Positions 23,193 to 33,528 of a stretch of 64,000 nucleotides of DNA are shown here, piece after piece; position 1 is the first letter of the stretch, and every line of letters begins with the position of its first letter. The DNA lies in the NCBI GenBank assembly GCA_001626925.1, contig LUOR01000038.1, positions 16,697-80,696 of the forward strand, written 5' to 3'. Under the pieces are notes generated by a model. That model was not told where the DNA came from and did no database searches. It was given only the letters and a program-made list of their open reading frames with translations. The position numbers and the translations under genes were made by a program. The DNA is from Moraxellaceae bacterium REDSEA-S32_B1. Lineage in GTDB: Bacteria; Pseudomonadota; Gammaproteobacteria; Pseudomonadales; Moraxellaceae.

Positions 23193-24182
23193 ATGAAACT
23201 CGATTACCAACAAGCCCTAAACCGTGTTGCAGATGCACAAGGTGCATGGCTTGTGCATGGTGGTGAGCCTTTGCTTGAGCAAAATATACTGACAGCATTT
23301 CGAAAACACTGGCAATCTCAAGGCATCGAACGACAACGCTTTGAACTGCAAAATGTGCAAGATTGGAAGCAGGTTTTTAACGCATTAAATAGTTTATCGT
23401 TATTCTCCAGTCAGCTTGCGATCGAAGTTCATGGCAACATCAAACCTGATGCGCAAAGCTTAAAACTGCTGAGAAATTATCTACAAGATCCGATGGATAA
23501 TTTCTTGCTGATCGTCTTTCCCAAGCAAGAAAGTCAAAGCCTAAAATCTGCATTTTTCCAAGCCATCGAAGCCAATGCATCTGTGGTGGCGCTAAATGCT
23601 TATGGCACACAACAACAGCAACGCATCTTGCAAATCGAAGCAGAAAAAATCGGCATTCGACTGACCGAGCAAGCGTGGCAATGGCTGATTTTTCACCATG
23701 AAAATAATTTACTTTCTGCTCGCAACACCTTACTTGGCTTGGCTGATAGCTTTGCTGGAGTTGATCAAATTGATGTTCCCGAGCTTGAGCAAAGCGTACA
23801 GGATCAATCTCGCTTTAGCACCTTCGATCTTGGCGATGCCTGCTTAAAAGGCGATTTGGCACAAGCGATAAAAATTCTGAATTTTCTCATTGAATCAGGC
23901 GAAGCCTTGCAACTGATCTTTTGGGTACTTCAAAAAGAAATGCGTTTGATTCTGCAACTGTTTGAACAACCGCAAAATGCACTGCAACTCGGCATTTGGA
24001 AAAATAAGCTGTCACTTTATCAAAATGCGCTACGACGTTTTACACCACAACAATTACTCAGGTGGTCAGATTTATTACTGCGCACCGATCAAGCCATCAA
24101 AGGCTTGGGCGATGAGAATCCTGATGACCTATTATTACAATTAGTGTGTGCGCTAAGTGGTAAAAAGATTTTTGAACATTAA
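23193..24182 (+). CDS. holA: DNA polymerase III delta subunit
   Basis: The wrench of the clamp loader, which opens the beta clamp. The 329 residues (E. coli 343) start with the family pattern MKLDYQQALN and then AWLVHGGEPLLEQN. The later segments LFSSQLAIEVHG, STFDLGDACLKGDL and ILQLF also fit HolA. No ATPase motif is expected in this subunit and none is seen. It is the last gene of leuS-lptE-holA. Confidence 0.92.
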   Translation: MKLDYQQALNRVADAQGAWLVHGGEPLLEQNILTAFRKHWQSQGIERQRFELQNVQDWKQVFNALNSLSLFSSQLAIEVHGNIKPDAQSLKLLRNYLQDPMDNFLLIVFPKQESQSLKSAFFQAIEANASVVALNAYGTQQQQRILQIEAEKIGIRLTEQAWQWLIFHHENNLLSARNTLLGLADSFAGVDQIDVPELEQSVQDQSRFSTFDLGDACLKGDLAQAIKILNFLIESGEALQLIFWVLQKEMRLILQLFEQPQNALQLGIWKNKLSLYQNALRRFTPQQLLRWSDLLLRTDQAIKGLGDENPDDLLLQLVCALSGKKIFEH

Positions 24183-24203
24183 AATTAATTTGCTTCACTC
24201 AAA

Positions 24204-24233
24204 TTGTTAAACTTTGCTAAATAAGCTTATGAT
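24204..24233 (+). promoter_or_regulatory. Probable promoter of the macAB operon
   Basis: TTGTTA (24204-24209), 18 bp, TATGAT (24228-24233), about 90 bp upstream of the macA ATG. Confidence 0.4.
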
Positions 24234-24322
24234 AAGTTACGATAATTTAATATAAATATTCATGTTTTATCCTTAATTCAAACTTATACTAATGCAAATA
24301 TTCTCATTTAGACTATTTTATC

Positions 24323-25672
24323 ATGCCTGCCAAGTCCAAACTCTCCAAAATTATTTTTACGATTATTGCCATTTTTATCATCGCCTTACTGGCATGGTGG
24401 TTTTTAAAACCCAAAGAAGAACTGCCAAGCTATATCACATCCCAAGTCGAGCGTGGCGATATTGAAAATAGCGTGATCGCAACAGGTTTGCTCGAAGCAA
24501 CCAAAATCGTCAGCGTCGGTGCGCAGGCATCTGGTCAGCTCAAGAAAATGTATGTCGAACTTGGCGACGAAGTCAAACAAGGGCAATTGATCGCACAGAT
24601 CAACTCAGTCACTCAAGAAAACGAAATCCAAACTGCACAGGCGAGTATCAAAAATCAACAGGCTCAACTGGCTGTTCGACAAGCGACTTTGGCACAGGTG
24701 CAAGCAGAATATAACCGTCAAAAGAATATGTATGCGCAAGATGCCACATCAAAAGCTGAACTTGAATCTGCATTGGCAAGCTATAAAACAGCTCAAGCGG
24801 AAATCGTGGCACTCAATGCGCAGATTGAGCAATCTCGCTTGACTTTGGCGACAGCTCAAGAAGAGCTGGGTTATACTCGCATTGTTGCACCGATGGACGG
24901 CACAGTGGTTGCGATCGTGACCGAAGAAGGTCAAACGGTGAATGCTAATCAAAGTGCACCAACCATTGTCAAACTGGCAAAGCTTGACACCATGACCGTC
25001 AATGCAGAAATCTCTGAAGCTGACGTGATGAAAGTTGAAAAAGGACAATCAGTCTATTTCACCACACTCGGTGATAGTGAGAAAAAATATTACGCCACAC
25101 TGCGTCAGATTGAGCCTGCACCTGAGTCAATCAGCAATGATTCTTCAAGCAGTTCAAGTTCTAGCTCAAGTGAAGCAATCTACTACAATGCACTGTTTGA
25201 TGTCCCAAATGAAGATGGAAAATTGCGTATCAACATGACCGCACAGGTATCCATCATCATTGATCAAGCGAAAAATGTACTGACCATTCCATCGTCTGCA
25301 CTACAAACCAAATCAACAAATACAAAAGGTAGCAGTTCAAATAGCAATACAAACAACAATACAAGTGGTCAAAGTAATACTAAAGAACGTAATTCGACAA
25401 AAGATACCAACGCACAACGCCCTGCTCGTCTTGAGCTTACCGATGCTGAGCAAGCCCTCATTGAGCAAGGCAAAGCGACTCGAGCAATGGTACGTGTCTT
25501 ACAAGCTGACGGTACTGCAAAGCCAACCCCTGTATTGGTCGGACTGAATAACCGTGTCACCGCTCAAGTGCTCAAAGGCTTAAAAGAAGGCGATGAAGTG
25601 GTGATCTCAGACAGCGCAGATACTTCGAATGACGCTGCAAAACGCAACAACCGTGGTCCAATGAGAATGTAA
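24323..25672 (+). CDS. macA: Membrane fusion protein MacA
   Basis: The periplasmic adaptor of the MacAB tripartite efflux pump, linking MacB to an outer membrane channel. A signal anchor (about 10-29) precedes the biotinyl-lipoyl half (SVGAQASGQLKKMYVELGDEVKQGQLIAQI), a Gln-rich alpha-hairpin and a beta-barrel. At 449 residues it is longer than E. coli MacA (371). The extra length comes mostly from two low-complexity inserts: a run of Ser near 273-283 and a Ser/Asn/Thr stretch near 330-360. It sits 3 bp before macB. Confidence 0.9.
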   Translation: MPAKSKLSKIIFTIIAIFIIALLAWWFLKPKEELPSYITSQVERGDIENSVIATGLLEATKIVSVGAQASGQLKKMYVELGDEVKQGQLIAQINSVTQENEIQTAQASIKNQQAQLAVRQATLAQVQAEYNRQKNMYAQDATSKAELESALASYKTAQAEIVALNAQIEQSRLTLATAQEELGYTRIVAPMDGTVVAIVTEEGQTVNANQSAPTIVKLAKLDTMTVNAEISEADVMKVEKGQSVYFTTLGDSEKKYYATLRQIEPAPESISNDSSSSSSSSSSEAIYYNALFDVPNEDGKLRINMTAQVSIIIDQAKNVLTIPSSALQTKSTNTKGSSSNSNTNNNTSGQSNTKERNSTKDTNAQRPARLELTDAEQALIEQGKATRAMVRVLQADGTAKPTPVLVGLNNRVTAQVLKGLKEGDEVVISDSADTSNDAAKRNNRGPMRM

Positions 25673-25675
25673 TCC

Positions 25676-27664
25676 ATGAGTCAGAATCAACAACCTCTAC
25701 TTGAGGTTAACAATCTGATCCGTGAATTTCCCGCAGGCGAAACCTCGGTACAGATTCTTAAAAGCATTGATCTAAAAATCTATGCAGGCGAATTGGTTGC
25801 GATCATTGGTCAGTCAGGTTCAGGCAAATCTACCTTGATGAATATCTTAGGTTGCTTGGATAAGCCAACCTCAGGTAGCTATAAGGTCAATGGTCAAGAA
25901 ACTGGTCAGCTTGAACCTGATCAATTGGCACAGTTACGTCGTGAATATTTTGGTTTTATTTTTCAGCGTTATCATCTACTTGGTGATTTGACGGCAACAG
26001 GTAACGTCGAAGTGCCTGCGGTTTATTCTGGCGTGAATCCCACCGAACGCCACGAACGCTCATCAAAGATTCTCGGTGATCTTGGGCTCGGTGAACGTCT
26101 TGATCATCGTCCTAGCCAATTATCTGGTGGTCAACAGCAACGTGTGTCGATCGCTCGTGCCTTGATGAATGGCGGTGATGTGATCCTCGCCGATGAACCA
26201 ACAGGCGCATTGGATAAGAACAGTGGCTTCGAAGTGATGCGTATTTTGCGTGAGCTCAATGCCAAAGGTCACACCGTCATTTTAGTCACCCATGATATCA
26301 ATGTTGCGAAAAACGCCACTCGGATTATCGAAATTAGTGACGGAAAAATTATTTCCGATCAACCGAATGAACCAACTTATCAAGACGATGAACAACCGAT
26401 TACAGAACGTCAAACCTTAGTTCGTGAAAAGAAAAAGAAATCTTCTCCGCTACGTTCTTTTTTAGATCGTCTAGGTGAAGCTTTTCGCATGGCACTGATC
26501 GCCATGAATGCGCATCGTATGCGTACATTCTTGACCATGCTTGGTATTATCATTGGTATTGCTTCGGTGGTATCCGTCGTTGCCCTCGGTAATGGCTCAC
26601 AAAAGCAAATTTTAGAAAACATCAGCAGTTTGGGCACCAATACCATTACCGTCTATCAAGGTCGGGGATTCGGTGATAACTCTCGAACGGCATCCAATAA
26701 AACCCTCGTTCCCGATGATGCAACAGCACTGTCCGAACAACCCTATGTAGAAGCAGTGAGTCCGAGTGTCAATACCTCCGTGACTGCACGTTTTAAAGAA
26801 ACTGAAGCTTCTGCAACGGTCAATGGCGTAGGTGCAAGCTATTTCGATGTCAAAGGTTTAACCTTTGCCAATGGTCAGGCATTTGATGAACGTAGTACCA
26901 CGCAGATGAGCCAAGATGTGATCATTGATCAAAACACCAAAGATACATTCTTTAGTGATGGTACTGATCCGATTGGTCAAGTCGTCTTACTTGGTAGCGT
27001 ACCAAGCCGTGTGATTGGCGTTTTAGACAAAGAAAAAAGTAGCTTTGGTAATAGTGATAGCTTGAATGTCTACCTACCGTATTCGACCGTACTCAGTCGC
27101 TTTATGGGGCAATCCAATGTCCGTAGCATCATCGTCCGTGTCAAAGACGAATATTCCAGTGCTGCGGCGGAAAATGCCATCTTAAAATTGATCGTACAAC
27201 GTCACGGTGCAGAAGATGTCTTTACGCAGAACTCTGACAGTATCCGTGAAACCATTGAACAAACCACGCAAACTATGACGCTCCTCGTGTCGTCCATTGC
27301 CGTGATCTCCTTGATCGTTGGCGGTATTGGCGTGATGAATATTATGCTGGTTTCGGTGACTGAACGTACTCAAGAGATCGGTGTACGCATGGCAGTTGGT
27401 GCACGACAAGGCGATATTTTGCAGCAGTTCCTCATCGAAGCGATTTTGGTCTGTATCTTGGGTGGGATCTTGGGTGTCCTCATGGCGCTTGGCATTGGAC
27501 AGATCATTACTAAAATCGCAGGCGACTCATTCCAAATGGCATATTCAAGTACCTCAATGATCGCCGCCTTTGTCTGCTCAAGTATGATCGGGATTGTCTT
27601 TGGTTATCTCCCTGCAAAAAATGCCGCACAGCTTGACCCTGTCAATGCACTTGCTCGTGAATAA
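25676..27664 (+). CDS. macB: Macrolide-type ABC exporter MacB
   Basis: ATPase and permease in one chain, 662 residues (E. coli 648). The N-terminal ATPase has Walker A GQSGSGKST at 45-53, the signature LSGGQQQR and Walker B VILADEPTGALD. Four membrane helices follow (about 285, 545, 595 and 630), with a large periplasmic domain after the first. The segment GIGVMNIMLVSVTERTQEIG is typical of MacB. Substrates of this family include macrolides, peptides and siderophore- or lipid-like molecules; the sequence does not decide between them. Confidence 0.94.
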   Translation: MSQNQQPLLEVNNLIREFPAGETSVQILKSIDLKIYAGELVAIIGQSGSGKSTLMNILGCLDKPTSGSYKVNGQETGQLEPDQLAQLRREYFGFIFQRYHLLGDLTATGNVEVPAVYSGVNPTERHERSSKILGDLGLGERLDHRPSQLSGGQQQRVSIARALMNGGDVILADEPTGALDKNSGFEVMRILRELNAKGHTVILVTHDINVAKNATRIIEISDGKIISDQPNEPTYQDDEQPITERQTLVREKKKKSSPLRSFLDRLGEAFRMALIAMNAHRMRTFLTMLGIIIGIASVVSVVALGNGSQKQILENISSLGTNTITVYQGRGFGDNSRTASNKTLVPDDATALSEQPYVEAVSPSVNTSVTARFKETEASATVNGVGASYFDVKGLTFANGQAFDERSTTQMSQDVIIDQNTKDTFFSDGTDPIGQVVLLGSVPSRVIGVLDKEKSSFGNSDSLNVYLPYSTVLSRFMGQSNVRSIIVRVKDEYSSAAAENAILKLIVQRHGAEDVFTQNSDSIRETIEQTTQTMTLLVSSIAVISLIVGGIGVMNIMLVSVTERTQEIGVRMAVGARQGDILQQFLIEAILVCILGGILGVLMALGIGQIITKIAGDSFQMAYSSTSMIAAFVCSSMIGIVFGYLPAKNAAQLDPVNALARE

Positions 27665-27679
27665 ATAAGGTTGAATTCT

Positions 27680-29098
27680 ATGTTGAACACTTTCCAAATC
27701 AAAGCACTCCCAAAGCTTAGTGCATTGATCATTCTACCTATTTTATTTACTGGCTGTGTCGCAACAGTAAAAACGCCATATCAAGCACCGAATACCACTG
27801 TGCCGACAAGTTTTGCATATCAAAATACCTCCACTGGATTGAATGCTGAACAATGGTCTGACCAATGGTGGACGTTGTTTAATGATGCTCAGTTGAATGC
27901 CCTAGTGGATCAAGTGATTGCCAAAAACGCTGATCTTGCAGTCGCAGGTATTGCGCTCAAGCAAGCTCGTTTACAAGCTGATCTCACCGCAAATCAGCAA
28001 GGTCTACGTGTCGTCCGTTCAAGCGTGTCTACTGGACACAGTTTTGACTTAAACTCAGGCAATGACAGTGCCAATGGTCTATCGTTAAGTGGCAACGTCA
28101 GCTATGAAATTGATCTATTCGGCAAGCTTGCCAATCAAACCCAAGCACAGCGTTGGGAAGCTCTAGCGACCGAGCAAGATTTACAATCGACTGCACAAAG
28201 TCTAATTGCCACAACGTGCGATCTGTATTGGCAACTCGCATATTTAAATGAGCGTATGACCGCTGCCGAACAAAGTCTAGCGACCAGTAACAAACTATTT
28301 GATCTCGTCAAAGTACAATATCGTGCAGGTGCAGTATCAGGCATTGAGCTCACCGAAGCGGAGCAATCTATACAAAGTCAAAAAGCCACGCTCAGCCAAC
28401 TACGCCAGCAAATCGTTGAGGCGAAAACTGCACTGGCTGTATTACTTCATCAGCCTGTGCAACAGCTCAACATCGACATTCCTAAAAAGCTACCGCAGTC
28501 CAGTTTGCCAAATATTGATGCAGGGCTTCCTGCAACATTGATCGCACGTCGTCCTGACTTACAAGCCGCAGAGCTTCGCCTACGCAAAACTCTTGCAACT
28601 AAAGATGCGACTAAAGCGAGCTATTATCCGTCGATTAGTCTGACTGGCTCGCTTGGTACAAGTAGCACTTCTCTGACAGAGCTTTTGCAAAATCCTGTGT
28701 TAGCACTGGGTGCAAGTTTAAGTTTGCCATTTTTGCAATATAACGATATGAAAAAAGACATTGCAATCAGCGAACTGGACTATGAGTCTGCGATCATTAG
28801 CTACCGTCAGACTTTGTATCAAGCTTTTGCTGATGTAGAAAATGCACTCTCAGGTCGTATCGAAGCCAATGCCCAACTTAGCGATCAACAGAAAAATTTA
28901 GAACTTGCACAAAAAAGTGCTCGCCTGAATGAAGTCCGTTATCGCAATGGTGCAATTGCCTTGAAGAATGTCTTAGATGCACAAGAGTCTGTCCGTAGTG
29001 CAGAAGTATCTTTGGCGCAAACGCGCTACAATCAATACACGACCTATGTGACATTGATGCAAGCTTTAGGTGGTTCACCGATACAGAAATTTCCGTGA
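27680..29098 (+). CDS. Outer membrane efflux lipoprotein (TolC/OprM family)
   Basis: The likely outer membrane channel of the MacAB pump, third in the operon, 15 bp after macB. The ATG at 27680 has AGG about 9 nt upstream; a TTG three codons earlier is also open. The 472 residues start with a lipoprotein signal ending LFTGC (Cys26). Two outer membrane efflux repeats follow, with typical segments WWTLFNDAQLNALV, SYEIDLFGK, ARRPDLQAAE and ALSLPFLQ-like strands. It is closer to the NodT/OprM lipoprotein branch than to E. coli TolC. Confidence 0.9.
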   Translation: MLNTFQIKALPKLSALIILPILFTGCVATVKTPYQAPNTTVPTSFAYQNTSTGLNAEQWSDQWWTLFNDAQLNALVDQVIAKNADLAVAGIALKQARLQADLTANQQGLRVVRSSVSTGHSFDLNSGNDSANGLSLSGNVSYEIDLFGKLANQTQAQRWEALATEQDLQSTAQSLIATTCDLYWQLAYLNERMTAAEQSLATSNKLFDLVKVQYRAGAVSGIELTEAEQSIQSQKATLSQLRQQIVEAKTALAVLLHQPVQQLNIDIPKKLPQSSLPNIDAGLPATLIARRPDLQAAELRLRKTLATKDATKASYYPSISLTGSLGTSSTSLTELLQNPVLALGASLSLPFLQYNDMKKDIAISELDYESAIISYRQTLYQAFADVENALSGRIEANAQLSDQQKNLELAQKSARLNEVRYRNGAIALKNVLDAQESVRSAEVSLAQTRYNQYTTYVTLMQALGGSPIQKFP

Positions 29099-29112
29099 TA
29101 CTTAATCAGTGA

Positions 29113-29406
29113 TCAAGTAAATAACCAAGTATAATAACCCCATAGCATCAAAGGAAAAGATACTATAGGGTGAAACAACCATTTCCATAACCAAAATCTT
29201 GGAATAAATCCCACACCGTAGATAAACCCACCTGATATACCGATCATGATCAACATAATGGCACTATGACTATAGTGCCCTTGATCATCAAGCATTAATG
29301 CAGGATGAAGTAACAACATTGCAGCCAATGGCATGGCTAACAGAAAAGAAATAATGGTGAGCAACCTTTGTCCTGGTTTTTTTTGCTCAGTAGCCACTTC
29401 ACCCAT
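29113..29406 (-). CDS. ybgE: bd oxidase operon protein YbgE
   Basis: A small inner membrane protein of unknown function, last gene of the cytochrome bd operon. It has 97 residues, as in E. coli YbgE, three hydrophobic segments and the family-like GVGFIP. It starts 5 bp after the cydX stop. The preceding efflux gene is convergent, with only 14 bp between the stops. Confidence 0.8.
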   Translation of the reverse strand: MGEVATEQKKPGQRLLTIISFLLAMPLAAMLLLHPALMLDDQGHYSHSAIMLIMIGISGGFIYGVGFIPRFWLWKWLFHPIVSFPLMLWGYYTWLFT

Positions 29407-29411
29407 ATCTA

Positions 29412-29513
29412 TTACTCTTCGTCAAGATCTTGATTATTTTCCATATACAGCGCCGCAAGCACACCTGCAAAACACGCCATTAACACACCTAAAATCCATG
29501 CAAAATACCACAT
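29412..29513 (-). CDS. cydX: Cytochrome bd oxidase small subunit CydX
   Basis: A 33-residue single-helix protein beginning MWYFAWILGVLMACFAGV, nearly identical in its first nine residues to E. coli CydX. It stabilises the haem groups of the CydAB complex. The short acidic tail (NNQDLDEE) is typical. GGAG lies 9 nt before the ATG. It lies 24 bp after cydB and 5 bp before ybgE, the standard order. Confidence 0.92.
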   Translation of the reverse strand: MWYFAWILGVLMACFAGVLAALYMENNQDLDEE

Positions 29514-29537
29514 AATTTTATGCTCCGTGATGACTGA

Positions 29538-30683
29538 TTAATATAAACTATGCGAGTTTGCTTCGATATGTTGATTGGTAATTTTGCCCCACATTTTGTA
29601 GTATGACCACAAGGTGTAGCACAAAATAATCGGTACAAAAATACACGCCGCCACAAACATCACGCCCAAAGTCATATGGCTAGACACCGCATCCCACATC
29701 GTGAGGCTTGATGCTGGGTTCAAACTAGATGGCAATAGAAATGGGAATAAAGCAAAGCCAGCGGTCAAAATCGTACCAACAATTGCCAAACTTGAGCCAA
29801 TGAAACTCAGCGCCGCTTTATTGGCTTTTGCAGCAATAATCAACAGCAAACCACCAAATACCCCGACAATCGGTGCCAACATCGTGATTGGATAAGCCGT
29901 ATAATTATTTAACCAACCATGGTTGGCATTGGTCACCACTTCTTTTGCTAAAGGATTCAACGCACTATTCACATCAACAGGCTGTGCATAGCTGTAGCCT
30001 TCGATTCCACCAAGATACAACCAAGTGCCTGCCAAAATAAATGCAAACAAATACACTACACCACTGAGCAAGGCTGATTTTTGTGAACGCTGATGTAATG
30101 CGCCATCGGTACGCATCATTAACCACGTACTACCATGCGCACATAGCATACTTAAACTCACCACACCCGCGAGTAAGGCAAACGGGTTGAGTAATGCAAA
30201 GAAGCTGCCTGTATATTGTGAACGCAAAGTACTATCCATCTCAAATGGTAAGCCTAAAAACAAGTTGCCAAACGCTACACCAAAAACCAATGCAGGTACT
30301 GCACCACCAATACACAACGCCCAATCCCAAGCATTACGCCATTTGGTGTTTTCAAGTTTAGAGCGATAATCAAAACCCACAGGTCGTAAAAACAACGCAA
30401 ATAAAACCAATAATAACGCCCAATACAGCCCTGAGAATGCTACAGCATAGACCATTGGCCATGCTGCAAATAACGCCCCTCCGGCAGTAATAAACCAAAC
30501 CTGATTACCATCCCAATGCGGCGCAATGGTATTGATCGCAGCACGACGTTCTTGGTCATTTTTGGCGACAAATGGCATTACCGCCATAGAACCCATATCA
30601 AAGCCGTCGGTAAGTGCGAACCCAATGAGCAACACGCCAACTAAGACCCACCAAATGATTTTTAAGATTTCATATTCAATCAT
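29538..30683 (-). CDS. cydB: Cytochrome bd ubiquinol oxidase subunit II
   Basis: Membrane subunit of the high-affinity quinol oxidase. The 381 residues (E. coli 379) have the family start with ALTDGFDMG near 25-33, HWDGNQVW near 56-63 and about eight helices. The ATG overlaps the cydA stop in an ATGA, so translation is coupled. Confidence 0.96.
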   Translation of the reverse strand: MIEYEILKIIWWVLVGVLLIGFALTDGFDMGSMAVMPFVAKNDQERRAAINTIAPHWDGNQVWFITAGGALFAAWPMVYAVAFSGLYWALLLVLFALFLRPVGFDYRSKLENTKWRNAWDWALCIGGAVPALVFGVAFGNLFLGLPFEMDSTLRSQYTGSFFALLNPFALLAGVVSLSMLCAHGSTWLMMRTDGALHQRSQKSALLSGVVYLFAFILAGTWLYLGGIEGYSYAQPVDVNSALNPLAKEVVTNANHGWLNNYTAYPITMLAPIVGVFGGLLLIIAAKANKAALSFIGSSLAIVGTILTAGFALFPFLLPSSLNPASSLTMWDAVSSHMTLGVMFVAACIFVPIILCYTLWSYYKMWGKITNQHIEANSHSLY

Positions 30684-32263
30684 GACTGAGCCTCCTGTGC
30701 TTTCGCTTGTGCTTCGAGTTTTTCGAAGTGATAACGACCAGTATGCAAAGAACTCGGTCCAAGTTTGGCAAACTTAATCATCAAATACATTTCAATAATC
30801 AATAGCACCGTATAGAACGCCGCCAATGCCAAAATAGAACCCCACACATCTCCAGTGCTTACACTCGATGCAGAAAGGTGCGTCGGTAAAATTTCACCAA
30901 TTGACCATGGTTGCCGTCCATGCTCGGCGACATACCAGCCTGTCTGAGCTGCAATCCACGGTAACGGTAATGCCAAAAGTGCAAACTTTAATAACCATTT
31001 TTTTTGATCCGCATTACGACGAAATACTGCCCAAGTAGACACAGCAAATAGCAATAACATCAAAAAGCCAGACGCCACCATTGCACGAAAAGACCAAAAC
31101 AAACTTGGGACATGAGGAATCGTATCTTTCACAGCAGATTGAATATGTGTTTCAGTCGCATCCGTCACATTCGGCGCATATTTTTTCAGCAATAATCCAT
31201 AACCAAGGTCTTTTTGATTTTGCGCAAATGACGCCATTAACTCAGGTGAACGATCACCTGCACGCAGTTGCTCAAGCTCTGCATATGCAGTCATACCATT
31301 ACGAATACGTACCTCGTGTTGCGCCATCAAATCCTTAATCCCAATTACTTGCTCAGTAGTCGAACGGGTTGCAATCAAGCCGAGCGCATAGGGAATTTTT
31401 ACTGCATAATCGGTGCGCATTTCTTCCTGATTAGGAATACCAAACAAAGTAAAACTTGCCGGCGCAGGATGAGTATCCCACTCTGCCTCGATAGCTGCCA
31501 ATTTGGTTTTTTGCACATCACCTAGCTCATAACCTGACTCATCACCAAGTAAAATCACCGACAAGGTTGATGCCAAGCCAAAAATCGCCGCAATCGCAAA
31601 TGAACGACGGGCAAAAGGTAAATCGCGCTTTTTCAGCATATAATAACTTGAAATTGCCAAGACGAAGATTGCACCAGTAACATAACCCGCAGATACGGTA
31701 TGTACGAATTTTACTTGTGCTACTGGATTGAAAATTAAAGCACCAAAATCAACCAACTCCATGCGCATGGTTTCGAAGTTGAACGCCGCGCCGACTGGAT
31801 TTTGCATCCAACCATTGGCAATCAAAATCCACAGTGCAGACATATTTGAGCCGATTGCCACCAGCCAAGTCACTGCCAAATGTTGAAACTTGGTCAAACG
31901 ATCCCAGCCAAAAAAGAACAAACCAATGAAGGTCGATTCCAAGAAAAATGCCATCAAACCTTCAATTGCTAAGGGTGCACCAAAAATATCACCGACATAA
32001 TGTGAGTAATATGCCCAGTTGGTACCAAACTGGAATTCCATGGTCAGACCTGTAGTCACACCCAGTGCAAAGTTAATCCCAAATAATTTTCCCCAGAATT
32101 TGGTCATGTCCTTATAAATTTCTTTGCCCGAAACGACATAGGTCGTCTCCATAATGGCCAAAATAAATGCCAACCCCAGTGTTAATGGCACAAATAAAAA
32201 ATGATACATGGCGGTCATGGCAAACTGAAACCGCGATAAATCAACTACTGTTTCTGAGATCAT
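30680..32263 (-). CDS. cydA: Cytochrome bd ubiquinol oxidase subunit I
   Basis: Haem-bearing subunit that oxidises quinol and reduces O2 to water. The 527 residues (E. coli 522) fit the long Q-loop type. His21 in [12 protein letters not shown] matches the conserved haem ligand, and [12 protein letters not shown] matches the GRQPW signature. The start overlaps the cydP stop in an ATGA and the stop overlaps the cydB start in the same way. Confidence 0.97.
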   Translation of the reverse strand: MISETVVDLSRFQFAMTAMYHFLFVPLTLGLAFILAIMETTYVVSGKEIYKDMTKFWGKLFGINFALGVTTGLTMEFQFGTNWAYYSHYVGDIFGAPLAIEGLMAFFLESTFIGLFFFGWDRLTKFQHLAVTWLVAIGSNMSALWILIANGWMQNPVGAAFNFETMRMELVDFGALIFNPVAQVKFVHTVSAGYVTGAIFVLAISSYYMLKKRDLPFARRSFAIAAIFGLASTLSVILLGDESGYELGDVQKTKLAAIEAEWDTHPAPASFTLFGIPNQEEMRTDYAVKIPYALGLIATRSTTEQVIGIKDLMAQHEVRIRNGMTAYAELEQLRAGDRSPELMASFAQNQKDLGYGLLLKKYAPNVTDATETHIQSAVKDTIPHVPSLFWSFRAMVASGFLMLLLFAVSTWAVFRRNADQKKWLLKFALLALPLPWIAAQTGWYVAEHGRQPWSIGEILPTHLSASSVSTGDVWGSILALAAFYTVLLIIEMYLMIKFAKLGPSSLHTGRYHFEKLEAQAKAQEAQS

Positions 32264-32445
32264 CGAGATGACTCCTGTTGTGCAGGGGATGACCCTGCGA
32301 TATGCGTTGCAACTTGGCTATCTATACCTTTGGGAATGGTCGGTGCTTCAAACCAAATTGATTTAATCAGCATCAGAAAAAAGACTTTTACGACCAAAAT
32401 GATGCCAATCTCTCGCACCAATTTTTGGTTGTTCTTTAGTTGCAT
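32260..32445 (-). CDS. cydP: Putative bd oxidase small subunit CydP
   Basis: A 61-residue protein with one membrane helix (about 14-29, [20 protein letters not shown]), translationally coupled to cydA by an ATGA overlap. Short proteins in this position in Acinetobacter and pseudomonads are annotated as CydP, a putative bd oxidase small subunit. A GTG three codons upstream is an alternative start, but the ATG at 32445 fits better with the proposed transcript start. Confidence 0.75.
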   Translation of the reverse strand: MQLKNNQKLVREIGIILVVKVFFLMLIKSIWFEAPTIPKGIDSQVATHIAGSSPAQQESSR

Positions 32446-32748
32446 ATCTTTCACAAGAAACCCATAAAAAAACTATGCTTTTGACATTATAAACACAGTG
32501 CTTACAATTTGACACACTCATTTTTTATGCCAAGTATTCTGATCAAAACACTTGGATTTAGAGTGATAAAGGCAATTTTTTTAATATAATTACTTGTTTT
32601 TGCTACTTATATTATTAATTCATATGCTTATTAATTTTTAATATAAATCGATTTTAGTGATCATTTTTTGTGTTTAATTTATAAAATCAATTGACCAAAC
32701 TGACATATTGGTTTGATTCCCCGCCGAAAATTACACTTAAACTCCTGC
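32446..32748 (-). promoter_or_regulatory. cyd operon control region with palindrome
   Basis: AT-rich and gene-free. On the minus strand TATAAT at 32486-32491 would start the cydP transcript near 32479. An imperfect 26-bp palindrome (32530-32555, arms CCAAGT and ACTTGG, ten of thirteen pairs matching) is centred about 63 bp upstream of that start, a position typical of activators. It does not match the FNR/Anr consensus. Confidence 0.45.
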
Positions 32749-33349
32749 TTATCTTTTCACCACTTTTTCCACTTCTCTGATGGTTTGCTTAATCGGCTCG
32801 TAGCCCAAAAGCCATGTCAGATTGATCGAACGCTGACGATGTTGATCTGCCAAAAGATCAATCACACTCTTTTCCCCACGCCCCACTAAATGCTGACGAT
32901 AGAAGTAATACAACAATGCCACTGTGATGATGATCATCACTGCCATCATCATCCAAAAGCCTTGTGGCGACTTTGACCCAGGCAAAACTTCAAAGTTCAT
33001 GCCATATATACCTGTCAGCAAGGTCAACGGTGCAAACACTGCAGTAATAATGGCGAGGATGCGCATGTTCTCGTTGGTTTGATTGGCAATCGCATTAAAA
33101 TGAATATCAATCGCCGACTAGATCAAAGACACAGGGATGCTCGATATTGAGAATATTTTGTAGGTGAAACTCATTAATACAAATATCGGTCTGCGCATGT
33201 ACTTGTTGTCGCCATTGTTTTTTTTGATGAATGACTTCACTGCGTAGACAGTCCCCCCATTTAAATAAAAGCTCATGCTCAGCACAACTTTGCGCTGCCA
33301 AAATCACGCTGTGTTCCGTGGCATGATGATAAAAATAATAGGTTTGCAT
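32749..33349 (-). pseudogene. CorA-type Mg2+ transporter gene with internal deletion
   Basis: The N-terminal part starts at the ATG at 33349 (MQTYYFYHHATEHSVIL) and stops at 33107 after CVFDLVGD. The C-terminal part, in another frame, is open from about 33117 and reads AIDIHFNAIANQTNENMRILAIITAVF..., then the CorA signature GIYGMNF and two membrane helices. Together they give about 200 residues where the family usually has over 300. The middle is missing and the frame is shifted at the join, so the gene cannot make a full transporter. A separate expressed C-terminal fragment of 105 residues is possible but unlikely to work alone. Confidence 0.8.
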
Positions 33350-33452
33350 GGATTCTCTAATTTTAAAAATGGGTTCAAACAGAAGAAATATCAAAGTTAG
33401 TGCATTTAATCAGCATAGATAGACTAACTCAACTTCACATCAATGTTCCCTA

Positions 33453-33480
33453 TAAAAAAATCCTCACCGAAGTGAGGACT
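33453..33480 (-). terminator. Intrinsic terminator after pnp
   Basis: A 7-bp stem (33461-33467 with 33472-33478) and tight 4-nt loop, followed on the minus strand by seven T. Confidence 0.9.
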
Positions 33481-33528
33481 TTCTGTTAAGCAAATTTGCT
33501 CAATTTAAAATAATTGAATACTGAGCAA

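Noticed and set aside
32690..32730. FNR-type site upstream of the cyd operon
   Set aside because: TTGAT-like half-sites occur but no TTGAT-N4-ATCAA arrangement is present.
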